Source: Diaphorobacter sp. HDW4A
GTDB lineage: Bacteria; Pseudomonadota; Gammaproteobacteria; Burkholderiales; Burkholderiaceae_C
DNA length: 64,000 bases
NCBI RefSeq assembly: GCF_011305995.1
Contig: NZ_CP049910.1
Coordinates: forward strand, 3,534,001-3,598,000
Direction of reading: 5' to 3'
The notes below the pieces were generated by a model, which was not told the origin of the DNA, did not search any database, and saw nothing but the letters and a program-made list of their open reading frames with translations. Positions 8,397 through 19,836 of the stretch are shown here, one piece after another; the first letter of the stretch is position 1; the number at the start of each line of letters is the position of its first letter. The position numbers and the translations under genes were made by a program.

Positions 8397-10423
8397 TGGT
8401 GCACGCAAGCCGCATGAGGCCTGCGCGCATCTGGTGGCTGCAGATGTTGTGCGCGCTGATCGTTCTGTGGTGCGCTCCGCTTTCATCAGCCCATGCGCAA
8501 CAGGCTGATGCATGCAGCTTCCGCGTGCTCTCCACACAGGCGGCCAAAGCCAGTGCCGATGAACGCCTGCGCCCGGCAGAAGACTGGGTGACGGTACAGC
8601 TTCCTGATGTCTGGAGCAGGCGCTGGCCCGAACATTCGGGCTCGGTCTGGTATCGCATTGACTGGGAACGACAATGTCCAAACGGCAGCGACGCTGCCAA
8701 AGAACCCGTCGCTTTCGGCTTTCAACGAATCTTCATGGCCGCGGAAGTCTTTGTGCAGGATGACCGGCTCTGGAGCGATGCCTCGCTGGTCGATCCAATC
8801 ACGCACGGCTGGAACGCCTCCCGCTGGTGGGCGCTGCCCGCGTCCGCCGTGCGTCCTGGCATCAACACCGTGTGGGTGCGCGTTGTCGGTCCCGCCGAAC
8901 TGACACCGGGCATCGAACCCATGCAACTCGACACGGTCGAGACCATACGCCCACGATTCGAAAGACTCGAGTGGCGACGCAATACCGCCTTTCTGCTGAC
9001 CAACGCCCTGTCCGGTGCACTCGCCTGCATCTTCTGCGTCATCTGGCTGATGCGTCGCACGGAGCACACCTACGGCTGGTTCGCGCTGATGTCGTTTGCC
9101 TGGTCGTTCTACCTGAGCACAGTGACCGCCGCCGCCCCTTGGCCCATCTGGCCCATCGTTTCCGAAGGTGGCGGCGCGTTCGAGAGCTCCCTGCGCATGG
9201 CACGCCTGAACATCGTCGCCATGGTGTTTTACATCGCACTCTTCAGCATTTTCAGCCTGCGCTTCAGCGATCAGCGCATGCCACGCGCAGAGCGATTTCT
9301 GTGGGCGGCAAGCGCCATTGCAACCCTCACCATCGTGCTCGCTCCCCGTGCACTTCTGGAGCAGGCATCCCACGTCATCTCGCTCAGCTGCGCCTTCACC
9401 TTCTTCGCCGTCTGCATCGAACTGCAATGGCACGCCTGGCGCCACCGCAGCGTGCAGAACATCCTGATGGCGCTGTGCTGGGCCTCGTTCCTCGTCGTCA
9501 GCGCGCATGACGTGCTGCTGGTTTTCCATGTCTGGTCCAACCACGAGGCCTGGGTCCCGCTCACCGTCATCATCACCACGGCCCTGATCGCTCTGCTGCT
9601 CGGTGGACGCCTTGCGGCCAACACGCGCAAGATCGAGCAATTCAACATCCAGCTCGAACAACGCGTGAACGACGCCCGCAACGAGCTCACCCACGCACTG
9701 GAACGCGAGCACGCACAGAAACTCGAACACACCCGCCTGCAAGAACGTGTGCACCTCGCGCACGACCTGCACGACAGTCTGGGCGGCAGCCTTGTGCGCA
9801 GCATCGCCGTGGTCGAACGCGCCCAGCGCAGCCAGCAGACACTGCCCAACGAGCGCATGCTGTCACTCCTCAAACTGCTGCGCGACGACCTGCGCCAGAT
9901 GATCGACCACGGCTCCAGCGTCGGGGCCACTGTGCCCGATACCCCCGAACTATGGATGGCGCCACTGCGCTACCGCTTCACCCGCATCTTCGACGAGCTC
10001 AACATCGCTTGGCAATGGCACAGCGACCCCGTCTGGCGCAGCGATGAAGAACGCCCCAGTGCCCTGCAATGTCTCGGCCTCTCGCGCATCCTAGAAGAGG
10101 CCCTGACCAACGCCATCAAACACAGCCGCGCGAAAACCATCCGCGTCTGGTGCCACCAGACGGCACCGCACCTGTTGATCCTCCACGTCGAAGACGACGG
10201 CAAAGGCTTCGACGTCCCCTCCGCCCGGGACACCACCGGCCTCGGAGTCGGCATGCGCAGCATGGCCCAACGCGCCAGACGCATCAGCGGCCAACTGACG
10301 GTGACCTCCGCCCTCGGCACCGGCTCCGTGGTGCGCGTGGAAGTCGCGCTTCAATGCCAGAATGCGGTGTTCGACATCGACGACAACATCAACCGCACCA
10401 TCAGGAAAGACAACACATCATGA
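8396..10423 (+). CDS. Membrane sensor histidine kinase (HisKA_3/NarX-like)
   Basis: 675 residues. A signal/TM segment (about 10-35) is followed by an extracytoplasmic domain of about 170 residues that resembles the 7TMR-DISM extracellular type (jelly-roll-like, ending near residue 200), then about seven hydrophobic helices to residue 405, a coiled coil, and a HisKA_3 dimerisation domain with phospho-acceptor H459 in DLHDSLGGSL. The HATPase domain has the N-box (EEALTNAIKHSRA, near 567), DDGKGFD (near 600) and TGLGVGMRSM. The DISM assignment is by topology, not search. It overlaps its response regulator by one base and the downstream small ORF by four, so all three should be made together. Ligand unknown. 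Confidence 0.9.
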   Translation: MVHASRMRPARIWWLQMLCALIVLWCAPLSSAHAQQADACSFRVLSTQAAKASADERLRPAEDWVTVQLPDVWSRRWPEHSGSVWYRIDWERQCPNGSDAAKEPVAFGFQRIFMAAEVFVQDDRLWSDASLVDPITHGWNASRWWALPASAVRPGINTVWVRVVGPAELTPGIEPMQLDTVETIRPRFERLEWRRNTAFLLTNALSGALACIFCVIWLMRRTEHTYGWFALMSFAWSFYLSTVTAAAPWPIWPIVSEGGGAFESSLRMARLNIVAMVFYIALFSIFSLRFSDQRMPRAERFLWAASAIATLTIVLAPRALLEQASHVISLSCAFTFFAVCIELQWHAWRHRSVQNILMALCWASFLVVSAHDVLLVFHVWSNHEAWVPLTVIITTALIALLLGGRLAANTRKIEQFNIQLEQRVNDARNELTHALEREHAQKLEHTRLQERVHLAHDLHDSLGGSLVRSIAVVERAQRSQQTLPNERMLSLLKLLRDDLRQMIDHGSSVGATVPDTPELWMAPLRYRFTRIFDELNIAWQWHSDPVWRSDEERPSALQCLGLSRILEEALTNAIKHSRAKTIRVWCHQTAPHLLILHVEDDGKGFDVPSARDTTGLGVGMRSMAQRARRISGQLTVTSALGTGSVVRVEVALQCQNAVFDIDDNINRTIRKDNTS

Positions 10424-10713
10424 TTCTGGAAGTCGTGGACATCCGCATCCAACCCGGCCGACAAAGCGCCTTCGAAGACGCCATCGTGCGCGGCGTCACC
10501 ACCGTCATCTCCAAGGCCGTGGGCTTCAAGGGCTACTCCGTCCGTCACTCCATCGAAACGCCTGAGCGCTATCTGCTGCAAATTCAGTGGGAGACCCTCG
10601 AAAATCACACGGTGGATTTCCGTGGGTCGCCTGCCTTTACGGAATGGCGTGCGGTGGTGGGGCCATTCTTTGCTTCGGCACCGGTGGTTGAGCACTTCAC
10701 TGCTGTAGGCTGA
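10420..10713 (+). CDS. Antibiotic biosynthesis monooxygenase (ABM)-like small protein
   Basis: 97 residues with the ferredoxin-like ABM/YgiN fold pattern: MILEVVDIRIQPGRQSAFED, then the central GFKGYSVRHSIETPERYLLQ and a C-terminal FFASAPVVEHF. Such proteins are small dimeric, cofactor-free oxygenases or dye-binding proteins; many have no known substrate. The ATG overlaps the kinase stop in an ATGA arrangement, so it is translationally coupled to the two-component system. That could mean the protein belongs to the response itself or is simply carried along. After it comes a repeat-rich gap. Confidence 0.85.
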   Translation: MILEVVDIRIQPGRQSAFEDAIVRGVTTVISKAVGFKGYSVRHSIETPERYLLQIQWETLENHTVDFRGSPAFTEWRAVVGPFFASAPVVEHFTAVG

Positions 10714-10738
10714 ATTTTTGCTCGTTGGTTTTTTGAGG

Positions 10739-10990
10739 GCGGAGGCCGGGAGTTCCGCCCGGCGGCGGAGTCACCTTTTTGCTTGCGCGCAAAAGATAAG
10801 CCGGGACTGCTCCCGGCGGGGCAATCACTTTTTGCTCGGCGCGCAAAAAGTAATCAAAAACGCGCTTGGAAGGCATGCGGCAAAACTCTCTGCGAGCCCT
10901 TCGGGCTCTCCGTTCAGACAGCTTGCCGCAAAAGTGACCTGAAGAGGTATTTGCGGCACGAGCGCAGCGACGTGCCGAACACACCTCTTA
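10739..10990. repeat. Dispersed intergenic repeat B, copy 1 (two tandem modules)
   Basis: A 33-base string starting at 10739 recurs exactly at 53894-53926. In this copy a related module follows directly (from about 10800: GCCGGGACTGCTCCCGGCGG, then CTTTTTGC...GCAAAAAG), so there are two tandem, diverged modules with internal hairpins. The right end (about 10945-10990) contains a GAGGT...ACCTC palindromic part whose reverse complement resembles the right end of copy 2. Short ORFs across it are not genes. The rest of the gap (10991-11173) shows no gene. Confidence 0.75.
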
Positions 10991-11173
10991 TGAAACTTCT
11001 GACTCGCGGCGGTTGTCCGAGCGGCGCGCGAAGCGCATGGCGAGTTCTGCAGCGGGTATTGACAGCGCGTTTGGGGTTACGTAAGCAACCACCCAACGAG
11101 CACGCAAAAAGAAAAGGTGCAAGAGCCCCAAAAGACCCAAGCACCTTTCGACTAGAAAGAAGAAAAAACCCGA

Positions 11174-13524
<2,351 letters not shown>

Positions 13525-13528
<4 letters not shown>

Positions 13529-14475
13529 TCGTTCGCAGACAAGTCTTGCAATTGCGCGCGCGCGGCCATGTGCACAGCAGAGCTGCGCGCCGCGGCGCCG
13601 AGAGGTGAGTTGTGAGTGGTTGAAGAAGTGGATGAGTCGGGCGTCGGCGAGGAAGTCTCGCCCGCATTGCCTGCAGGAATCTCCATGCGGATGCGGCCTG
13701 GCACTGCTTGCTGCGCCTGATGCGCACGGTGTGCGCGAATCGGCTCGGGCGGCTTGAGCATGGCATACAGGCCCAGCACGCTCTTCACATAATTCTGGGT
13801 TTCGCGATACGCGGGGATCTGGTTACCGGCACGCTGCACAGCGCCCTCACCCGCGTTGTAGGCGGCCAGCGCCAGGTCCTTGCGACCGTCGAACATCTTG
13901 AGCAGATAACGCAAATAGCTCGCCCCCGCGCCCAGATTGGTCGCGGGATCTTCAAGTTTCTGCGCCACGCTACGTTTCTTGTCGCTGGCCACGCCAAAGC
14001 GCGAGGCGGTCGCGGGCATCAGTTGCATGAGACCGACCGCGCCCTTGGGCGAGATGGCCTGCGAGTCGAAACCGGATTCGGTCGCGATCACCGCCTTGAG
14101 CAGTTCGTACTCAAGCCCGTAGGTCTCGGCCGCACCGCGAATATGGGTGCGCACGCGCTTGTAGCCTGGCGAGATGTCGATGAACGCGAGCTTGCGTGCT
14201 CCGGCATTGCGCGCAGCGGATTCGAGCGAATAGTCGGGCGGGTCCATGCGCTCTGACGCGCCGTCGCGCGTCGAGTCGAACTGGTCGCCGCGAAAGAACA
14301 ACGCGTAGTTGGCATCGATCTGCTCGGCCGCAAAATGCGTCACGCCGCGTGAATCGACATAGGCCCAGAGATCGGCGTAGGCGGACTGCTGCGCCACGAA
14401 AAAACACAGCAACGCAGCAACCACCGGCATACGCCAGCGGCTGGGTCGACGTGCTGTGGTCTGCGGCGCAAACAT
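13525..14475 (-). CDS. SLT-domain lytic transglycosylase
   Basis: 316 residues. A signal peptide/TM (about 14-34, ending SAYA) leads to a DUF4124-like segment ([15 protein letters not shown], 35-49), then an SLT goose-lysozyme-type domain with catalytic E133 in [18 protein letters not shown], followed by [10 protein letters not shown] and AYNAGEGAV. It cleaves peptidoglycan with formation of 1,6-anhydro-muramic acid in the periplasm. The C-terminal 60 residues are Ala/Ser/Thr-rich and probably disordered. It lies between parE and parC, overlapping parC by 4 bases, so a cell-wall enzyme shares the transcript of topoisomerase IV. Confidence 0.92.
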
Positions 14476-14478
14476 GGC

Positions 14479-16461
14479 TTAGATATCCACCTCGACCTCG
14501 TCGCCATGCACTTCCATGAGTTCACGGCGCGCGGCGGCTTCGCCCTTGCCCATGAGCTTGGACATCAGGCCTTCGGTCGCGGTCAGGTCGACGCTGCCCA
14601 CGCGCACCGGCAGCAGACGGCGGGTGTCGGGGTTGAGCGTGGTTTCCCAAAGCTGCTCGGCGTTCATTTCACCGAGGCCCTTGAAGCGGCTGATCTGGCA
14701 CTTCTCGCGTGGCACGCCATCCTTGACGGCCTTATCAAGAATGGATTCGAGCTCACCCTGATCAAGTGCATAGACCTTGGCGGCAGGCTTCTTGCCACGT
14801 GCGGGAATGTCCACGCGGAACAGCGGCGGACGCGCGACGTAGATGTTTCCGGCATCGATGAGCTTGGGGAAATGGCGGAAGAACAGGGTCAGCAACAGCA
14901 CCTGGATGTGCGAGCCGTCCACGTCCGCATCCGACAAAATGCAGATCTTGCCGTAGCGCAGACCGGAGAGATCGGGCGTGTCGTTCGGGCCATGCGGATC
15001 GACGCCGATGGCCACCGAGATGTCGTGCACTTCAGTGTTGGCAAACAGGCGGTCGCGCTCGACTTCCCAGGTGTTCAGCACCTTGCCGCGCAACGGCAGC
15101 ACGGCCTGATTTTCCTTGTCGCGGCCCATCTTGGCGCTGCCGCCAGCGGAGTCGCCCTCGACCAGAAACACTTCGTTGTACGCCAGATCGCGGCTCTCGC
15201 AATCGGTGAGCTTGCCGGGCAGCACTGCCACGCCGGAGCCCTTGCGCTTCTCGACCTTCTGGCCCGCGCGCTGACGCGTCTGGGCGGCCTTGATCGCGAG
15301 TTCAGCGAGCTTCTTGCCAAACTCGACGTTCTCGTTGAGCCACAGCTCGAGCGAGGGACGCACGAAGTTCGAGACCAGACGCACGGCATCACGCGAGTTC
15401 AAGCGCTCCTTGATCTGGCCCTGGAATTGCGGATCGAGCACCTTGGCCGACAGCACATAGCTCGCACGTGCGAACACGTCTTCGGGCATGAGCTTCACGC
15501 CCTTGGGCAGCAGCGAATGGAACTCGATGAAGCTTTTGACCGCCTGGAACAGACCGTCGCGCAGACCGCTTTCATGCGTGCCGCCTGCAGTCGTTGGAAT
15601 CAGATTGACATAGCTCTCGCGCACTGGCGAGCCGTCTTCGGTGAAGGCCACGCACCACGCAGCACCTTCGCCTTCGGCAAAGCTTTCGTTGTTGCGATCA
15701 GCGTAGCCCTCGCCCTCAAACAGCGGGATCACCGGATCGGAGTTCAGCGTCTGCGCCAGATAGTCGCGCAGGCCGCCCTTGTATTGCCAAGTCTGCGTGT
15801 CGCGGGTCTTTTCGTTGACCAAGGTGACCGTCACGCCGGGCATTAGCACGGCCTTGCTGCGCAGCAAGTGGGTGAGTTCGCCCATCGGCAACGCTGCCGA
15901 TTCGAAATACGATGCATCGGGCCAGACCTGCACGGTCGTGCCCTGCTTGCGCTCGCCCGATTGCAGTGCGCGAGCCACCAGCGGCTCGATCACGTCGCCG
16001 CCCGAGAACGTCAGCTTGGCGATCTGGCCTTCGCGGTGCGTGGTCACTTCAAGGCGCTTGGACAGCGCATTGGTCACCGACACGCCCACGCCATGCAGGC
16101 CGCCCGAGAAGCTGTACGCGCCGCCCTTGCCCTTGTCGAACTTGCCGCCCGCGTGCAGACGCGTGAACACGATCTCCACGACGGGTGCGCCTTCTTCGGG
16201 ATGCAGGCCGAACGGAATGCCACGACCGTCGTCCTCCACGCTCACCGAACCATCAATGTGCAGGGTGACCTTGATCTTCTTGCCGTAACCGGCAAGCGCC
16301 TCGTCGGCCGCATTGTCCAGCACTTCCTGAAGGATGTGCAATGGGTTGTCCGTACGGGTGTACATGCCCGGACGCTGCTTGACCGGCTCCAGTCCCTTGA
16401 GGACGCGAATGGAGCCTTCTGAGTATTCACTTGCCGGATTGGATGCGGGTTTGGTTGCCAT
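14479..16461 (-). CDS. parE: DNA topoisomerase IV subunit B
   Basis: 660 residues, the ATPase subunit of topoisomerase IV. GHKL ATP site: EVLDNAADEALAGYG, VEDDGRGIPFG and GGLHGVGVSVTNALS. The TOPRIM region has EGDSAGGSAKMGRD and DADVDGSHI, and LPLRGKVLNTWEVERD is typical of ParE. The C-terminus (FKGLGEMNAEQLWETTLNPD) is complete. Its length and lack of the long GyrB insertion favour ParE. It is the first gene of the parE-transglycosylase-parC transcript, with 3 bases before the next start. Upstream, 109 bases separate it from a divergent MFS gene. Confidence 0.95.
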   Translation of the reverse strand: MATKPASNPASEYSEGSIRVLKGLEPVKQRPGMYTRTDNPLHILQEVLDNAADEALAGYGKKIKVTLHIDGSVSVEDDGRGIPFGLHPEEGAPVVEIVFTRLHAGGKFDKGKGGAYSFSGGLHGVGVSVTNALSKRLEVTTHREGQIAKLTFSGGDVIEPLVARALQSGERKQGTTVQVWPDASYFESAALPMGELTHLLRSKAVLMPGVTVTLVNEKTRDTQTWQYKGGLRDYLAQTLNSDPVIPLFEGEGYADRNNESFAEGEGAAWCVAFTEDGSPVRESYVNLIPTTAGGTHESGLRDGLFQAVKSFIEFHSLLPKGVKLMPEDVFARASYVLSAKVLDPQFQGQIKERLNSRDAVRLVSNFVRPSLELWLNENVEFGKKLAELAIKAAQTRQRAGQKVEKRKGSGVAVLPGKLTDCESRDLAYNEVFLVEGDSAGGSAKMGRDKENQAVLPLRGKVLNTWEVERDRLFANTEVHDISVAIGVDPHGPNDTPDLSGLRYGKICILSDADVDGSHIQVLLLTLFFRHFPKLIDAGNIYVARPPLFRVDIPARGKKPAAKVYALDQGELESILDKAVKDGVPREKCQISRFKGLGEMNAEQLWETTLNPDTRRLLPVRVGSVDLTATEGLMSKLMGKGEAAARRELMEVHGDEVEVDI

Positions 16462-16570
16462 GGCGGCGCATTGTAATACTGGATATAAAAACAGGCTGGC
16501 GGAATTCTTCAGCCGCTGACGGGGAACCCGTCACTGAGCAGACGAGCGATGTTTTGGCTACAGTGACGCG

Positions 16571-17791
16571 ATGCAGAGCGAAATAAAAAAATTGTCAATG
16601 GTGCAGGTGTTGGCTTGCGGTGCCGCCGTAGTCACGCTGTCGATGGGAATTCGACACGGTTTCGGCATGTGGCTGCAGCCCATCACACAGGACATGGGCT
16701 GGACTCGGGAGACGTTCGCCTTCGCGCTCGCCATTCAGAATCTGGCCTGGGGTGTCTTCGGCATTGTAGGAGGCATTGCATCCGACCGCTTTGGCGCGTT
16801 CAAGGTGCTGATCTGTGGCGCGCTGCTCTACGCTCTCGGCCTCGCGGGAATGGCCACGTCGCCGACTCCGGGATGGTTCGCGCTGACCACGGGCGTGTTG
16901 ATCGGCGCGGCGCAGGCTGGCACGACCTACGCTGTCATCTACGGCGTGCTCGGTCGCCAGATTTCTCCTGAAAAGCGCTCGTGGGCCATGGGAGTGGCAG
17001 CAGCAGCGGGCTCGTTCGGCCAATTCCTCATGGTGCCAGTAGAGGGTCAACTGATCCTGCAACTGGGCTGGAAGACAGCCTTGCTGGTGCTTTCCATCGC
17101 CGTGCTGATGATCATTCCGTTGGCTTTTGGTCTGCGCGAACCGGGCTTTCAAGGCGGCACGGCCCGCGCTCCGCGCACGCAAAGTGCGGGGGCTGCCTTC
17201 AAGGAAGCGATTCGCTATCCCAGCTTTCTCCTGTTGACGGCAGGGTATTTCGTCTGTGGATTTCAGGTGGTGTTCATCGGCGTGCACATGCCAAGCTATC
17301 TGAAAGACCACGGCCTGTCACCGCAAGTGGCCAGCTACGCGCTCGCGCTGATTGGTCTGTTCAACGTGTTTGGAACCTATATTGCGGGCACGCTGGGCCA
17401 GCGGATGCCCAAGCACCATATTCTCGCGTTCATTTACTTCGCGCGGGCGGTGGTGATCACCGTGTTCCTGCTGGTGCCGCTGTCCCCCTTGTCGGTCTAT
17501 GTGTTCTCCGCCGTCATCGGCGCGCTGTGGCTGTCCACTGTGCCGCCGACCAATGCAATGGTGGCGCAGATCTTCGGCGTGCAGCACATGTCCATGCTCA
17601 GCGGCTTCATCTTCTTCAGCCACCAGATCGGCAGTTTTCTGGGCGTCTGGCTCGGCGGCTACCTCTACGACAAAACCGGCAGCTACGACGTGGTCTGGTA
17701 TCTGTCGATTGCCCTTGGTGTGTTCGCGGGATTGGTGAATTTGCCGGTGCGCGAAAATGCAATTGCACGCACGACTCCCAAGCTGGCTTGA
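16571..17791 (+). CDS. MFS transporter
   Basis: 406 residues with about 12 hydrophobic helices. The N-terminal half opens GMWLQPITQDMGWTRETFAF, typical of the oxalate/formate antiporter-like MFS branch, with the inter-helix loop GGIASDRFGAFKVL corresponding to the MFS GxxxDRxG motif between TM2 and TM3. The second half repeats the pattern (GTLGQRMPKHHIL). The substrate cannot be read from sequence; relatives carry organic anions such as monocarboxylates. It is divergent from parE and is followed after 19 bases by a 55-residue membrane protein that could be co-transcribed. Confidence 0.88.
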   Translation: MQSEIKKLSMVQVLACGAAVVTLSMGIRHGFGMWLQPITQDMGWTRETFAFALAIQNLAWGVFGIVGGIASDRFGAFKVLICGALLYALGLAGMATSPTPGWFALTTGVLIGAAQAGTTYAVIYGVLGRQISPEKRSWAMGVAAAAGSFGQFLMVPVEGQLILQLGWKTALLVLSIAVLMIIPLAFGLREPGFQGGTARAPRTQSAGAAFKEAIRYPSFLLLTAGYFVCGFQVVFIGVHMPSYLKDHGLSPQVASYALALIGLFNVFGTYIAGTLGQRMPKHHILAFIYFARAVVITVFLLVPLSPLSVYVFSAVIGALWLSTVPPTNAMVAQIFGVQHMSMLSGFIFFSHQIGSFLGVWLGGYLYDKTGSYDVVWYLSIALGVFAGLVNLPVRENAIARTTPKLA

Positions 17792-17810
17792 AAGAAGCCG
17801 CACAACCATC

Positions 17811-17978
17811 ATGCAAAGTACCCACGATCATTCAGCCGATCCGGTCCCAATGCCCCGCGCCGTGCGCAAACTGGCGCTGACCGTGGGTGTCGTGCTGGTT
17901 TTGCTCGCGGTCTTCATGCTCTACACCGACCCGGAATTCATGATCACCGTCGCAGATCAACTCTGGTCCTGCTTCTAA
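17811..17978 (+). CDS. Small single-span membrane protein, unknown function
   Basis: 55 residues: a polar His/Asp/Ser-rich start (MQSTHDHSADPVPMPRAVRK), one hydrophobic segment (LALTVGVVLVLLAVFMLY, about 21-38) and a short tail ending TVADQLWSCF. It lies 19 bases after the MFS stop on the same strand. Proteins of this size and pattern seem to recur in Comamonadaceae, from memory only. Function is unknown; it might be a small partner of the transporter, which is a guess. Confidence 0.65.
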   Translation: MQSTHDHSADPVPMPRAVRKLALTVGVVLVLLAVFMLYTDPEFMITVADQLWSCF

Positions 17979-17980
17979 GG

Positions 17981-18110
17981 CCCCTCTGAGTCGCTGCGCG
18001 CCTTCCCCCCGCTCTCGCATTGCTGCGCAATGCGGGCAGAGGGACGCAGCCAGCGCGGCGGGGCGGCCCTTGCGCGGCTGCTCTCGCCTGGGCCTCGCCA
18101 GTTTCAAACT
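17981..18110. repeat. Possible dispersed Comamonadaceae intergenic repeat C
   Basis: A GC-rich non-coding block in the 253-base gap before the methyltransferase, with a hairpin CGCATTG-CTGCG-CAATGCG (18016-18034) and a trailing segment of GGCGGGGCGGCCCTTGCGCGG type. I recall similar blocks scattered in Acidovorax/Delftia/Comamonas genomes, but only one copy is in this window, so repeat status is inference. The remaining bases to 18231 show nothing recognisable. Confidence 0.45.
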
Positions 18111-18231
18111 CCGCTGGTCGTACCGGGCGCCACGGAAAACTTGGCCGCCCCCCTTGCATTGCTGGCTCGTTGATCAATAATCGCCCACTTTCCCGCTCCC
18201 GCCCTGCCGAATCGGCAGACATAGTCCACTG

Positions 18232-18834
18232 ATGTCCTCCTGCACCCCCGTCAGCATGTCCGACAGCGAACTCACCTCGCAGCATGCCCCGCTGCGCCCG
18301 CCATCGGACTGGGTCCAACGCTGGTCGCATCTGGTGCCTGTGGGTGCCGAGGTGCTCGATGTGGCCAGCGGCCCCGGTCGGCACATGCAGTGGTTCGCCG
18401 AACGTGGTTGCTCCGTCACCGGCGTGGACCGCTCGGGCGAGGCGCTGGCGTCCGCCGAGCGCTTCGGCAAGGTGATCAAGTCCGATATCGAGGGCGGCAC
18501 CTGGCCGCTCGCCGGGCGGCAATTTGCGGCCGTGGTGGTCACCAATTACCTCTGGCGACAGAATTTTCCAGACATTCTTGAGAGTGTCGCCCCCGGCGGC
18601 GTGCTGATCTATGAAACTTTTGCGATTGGCAACGAGTCTGTAGGAAGACCGGCGCGCGCGGAATTTCTGCTGCAAACCGGTGAATTGCTGGGGCTTTGCA
18701 AAGGTTTACGCGTCATCGCTTACGAGGACGGATTCCTTGATGAACCCGCCCGATTCGTGCAGCGCATCGTCGCCAGACATGAACCTTCACCCGCGTCAGA
18801 GTTATTCAGGGCCCAACTGGGCCACTCTGACTAG
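18232..18834 (+). CDS. Class I SAM-dependent methyltransferase
   Basis: 200 residues with a Rossmann methyltransferase core: motif [20 protein letters not shown] (about residues 42-60), an acidic residue ending strand 2 in [10 protein letters not shown], and the later [12 protein letters not shown] and [15 protein letters not shown] strand. The family resembles the short TehB-like/class I methyltransferases of unknown substrate. An alternative start is the ATG at 18256 (MSDSEL). It is followed closely by dapA, but a link to lysine synthesis is not implied. Confidence 0.85.
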   Translation: MSSCTPVSMSDSELTSQHAPLRPPSDWVQRWSHLVPVGAEVLDVASGPGRHMQWFAERGCSVTGVDRSGEALASAERFGKVIKSDIEGGTWPLAGRQFAAVVVTNYLWRQNFPDILESVAPGGVLIYETFAIGNESVGRPARAEFLLQTGELLGLCKGLRVIAYEDGFLDEPARFVQRIVARHEPSPASELFRAQLGHSD

Positions 18835-18869
18835 TTAGAATGCTTCTTTCCCCGTTTTACGATACGGAC

Positions 18870-19769
18870 ATGACTTCTCCCAGCGCTCCTCTGACCGGCA
18901 GCATCGTCGCTCTGGTCACACCCATGCATCAAGACGGCAGTGTGGACTATCCCACCCTGCGCAAACTGATCGACTGGCACATCGCCGAGGGCACCGCGTG
19001 CCTGGGCGTGGTTGGAACGACCGGTGAGTCGCCCACGGTCAACGTGGAAGAACACTGCGAGATCATTCGCGTGTCCGTGGAACAGGCCGCCAAGCGCGTG
19101 CCCGTGATGGCCGGTTGCGGCGCCAACTCGACGGCGGAAGCCATCGAACTGGCCAAGTTCGCCAAGAGCGTCGGCGCCGACAGCCAGCTCCAGGTCGTGC
19201 CGTACTACAACAAGCCAACGCAAGAAGGTCAGTACCAGCACTTCAAGACAATCGCCGAAGCGGTCGGCGATCTGCCCATGTACCTGTACAACGTGCCCGG
19301 CCGCTCGGTCGCGGACATGCAGCACGACACCGTTCTGCGTCTCGCCCAGGTGCCCGGCATCGTCGGCATCAAGGAAGCCACCGGCAACATCGAACGCGCT
19401 CAGTGGCTGATCCGCGACGTGCCCAAGGGCTTCGGCGTGTACTCCGGTGATGACCCAACTGCCGTGGCCCTGATGCTCTGCGGTGGCCAAGGCAACATCA
19501 GCGTGACGGCCAACGTGGCTCCGCGTCTGATGGCTGAACTGTGCAAGGCCGCTCTGGCAGGTGACGTCCGCAAGGCCATGGAGATTCAGTTCAAGCTGAT
19601 GCCCGTGCACAAGAACCTGTTCGTGGAAGCCAACCCCATCCCCGTGAAGTGGGCCATGCAGCGCATGGGCCTTTGTGGTGGAACGCTGCGCCTGCCCATG
19701 ACTACGATGAGCCAAGGCAATGAAGCCGTCGTGGAAGCTGCGCTACGCTCGGCGGGCTTGCTCAACTGA
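18870..19769 (+). CDS. dapA: 4-hydroxy-tetrahydrodipicolinate synthase
   Basis: 299 residues, a class I aldolase-type TIM barrel that condenses pyruvate with aspartate semialdehyde in the lysine/diaminopimelate pathway. Visible: [12 protein letters not shown] (phosphate/pyruvate loop), the catalytic tyrosine in [18 protein letters not shown], and the Schiff-base lysine in [12 protein letters not shown] start at the ATG at 18870 ([10 protein letters not shown]) because homology begins there; the in-frame ATG at 18840 adds 10 residues and has no better ribosome site. bamC (the old name dapX reflects this linkage) follows after 67 bases. Confidence 0.95.
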   Translation: MTSPSAPLTGSIVALVTPMHQDGSVDYPTLRKLIDWHIAEGTACLGVVGTTGESPTVNVEEHCEIIRVSVEQAAKRVPVMAGCGANSTAEAIELAKFAKSVGADSQLQVVPYYNKPTQEGQYQHFKTIAEAVGDLPMYLYNVPGRSVADMQHDTVLRLAQVPGIVGIKEATGNIERAQWLIRDVPKGFGVYSGDDPTAVALMLCGGQGNISVTANVAPRLMAELCKAALAGDVRKAMEIQFKLMPVHKNLFVEANPIPVKWAMQRMGLCGGTLRLPMTTMSQGNEAVVEAALRSAGLLN

Positions 19770-19836
19770 AGACACACCGGTCTGCCCGCACGGCTCAGCT
19801 TGCCAACGGCACTTCCAAATCAATGAGGAATTTCGC

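Noticed and set aside
8486..9772. Minus-strand ORF of 428 codons opposite the histidine kinase
   Set aside because: Shadow of the kinase gene, no motif.
10718..10942. Small ORF with RAEAGSSARRRS, also at 53888
   Set aside because: Both lie in repeat B; the shared peptide comes from the repeat and not from a gene.
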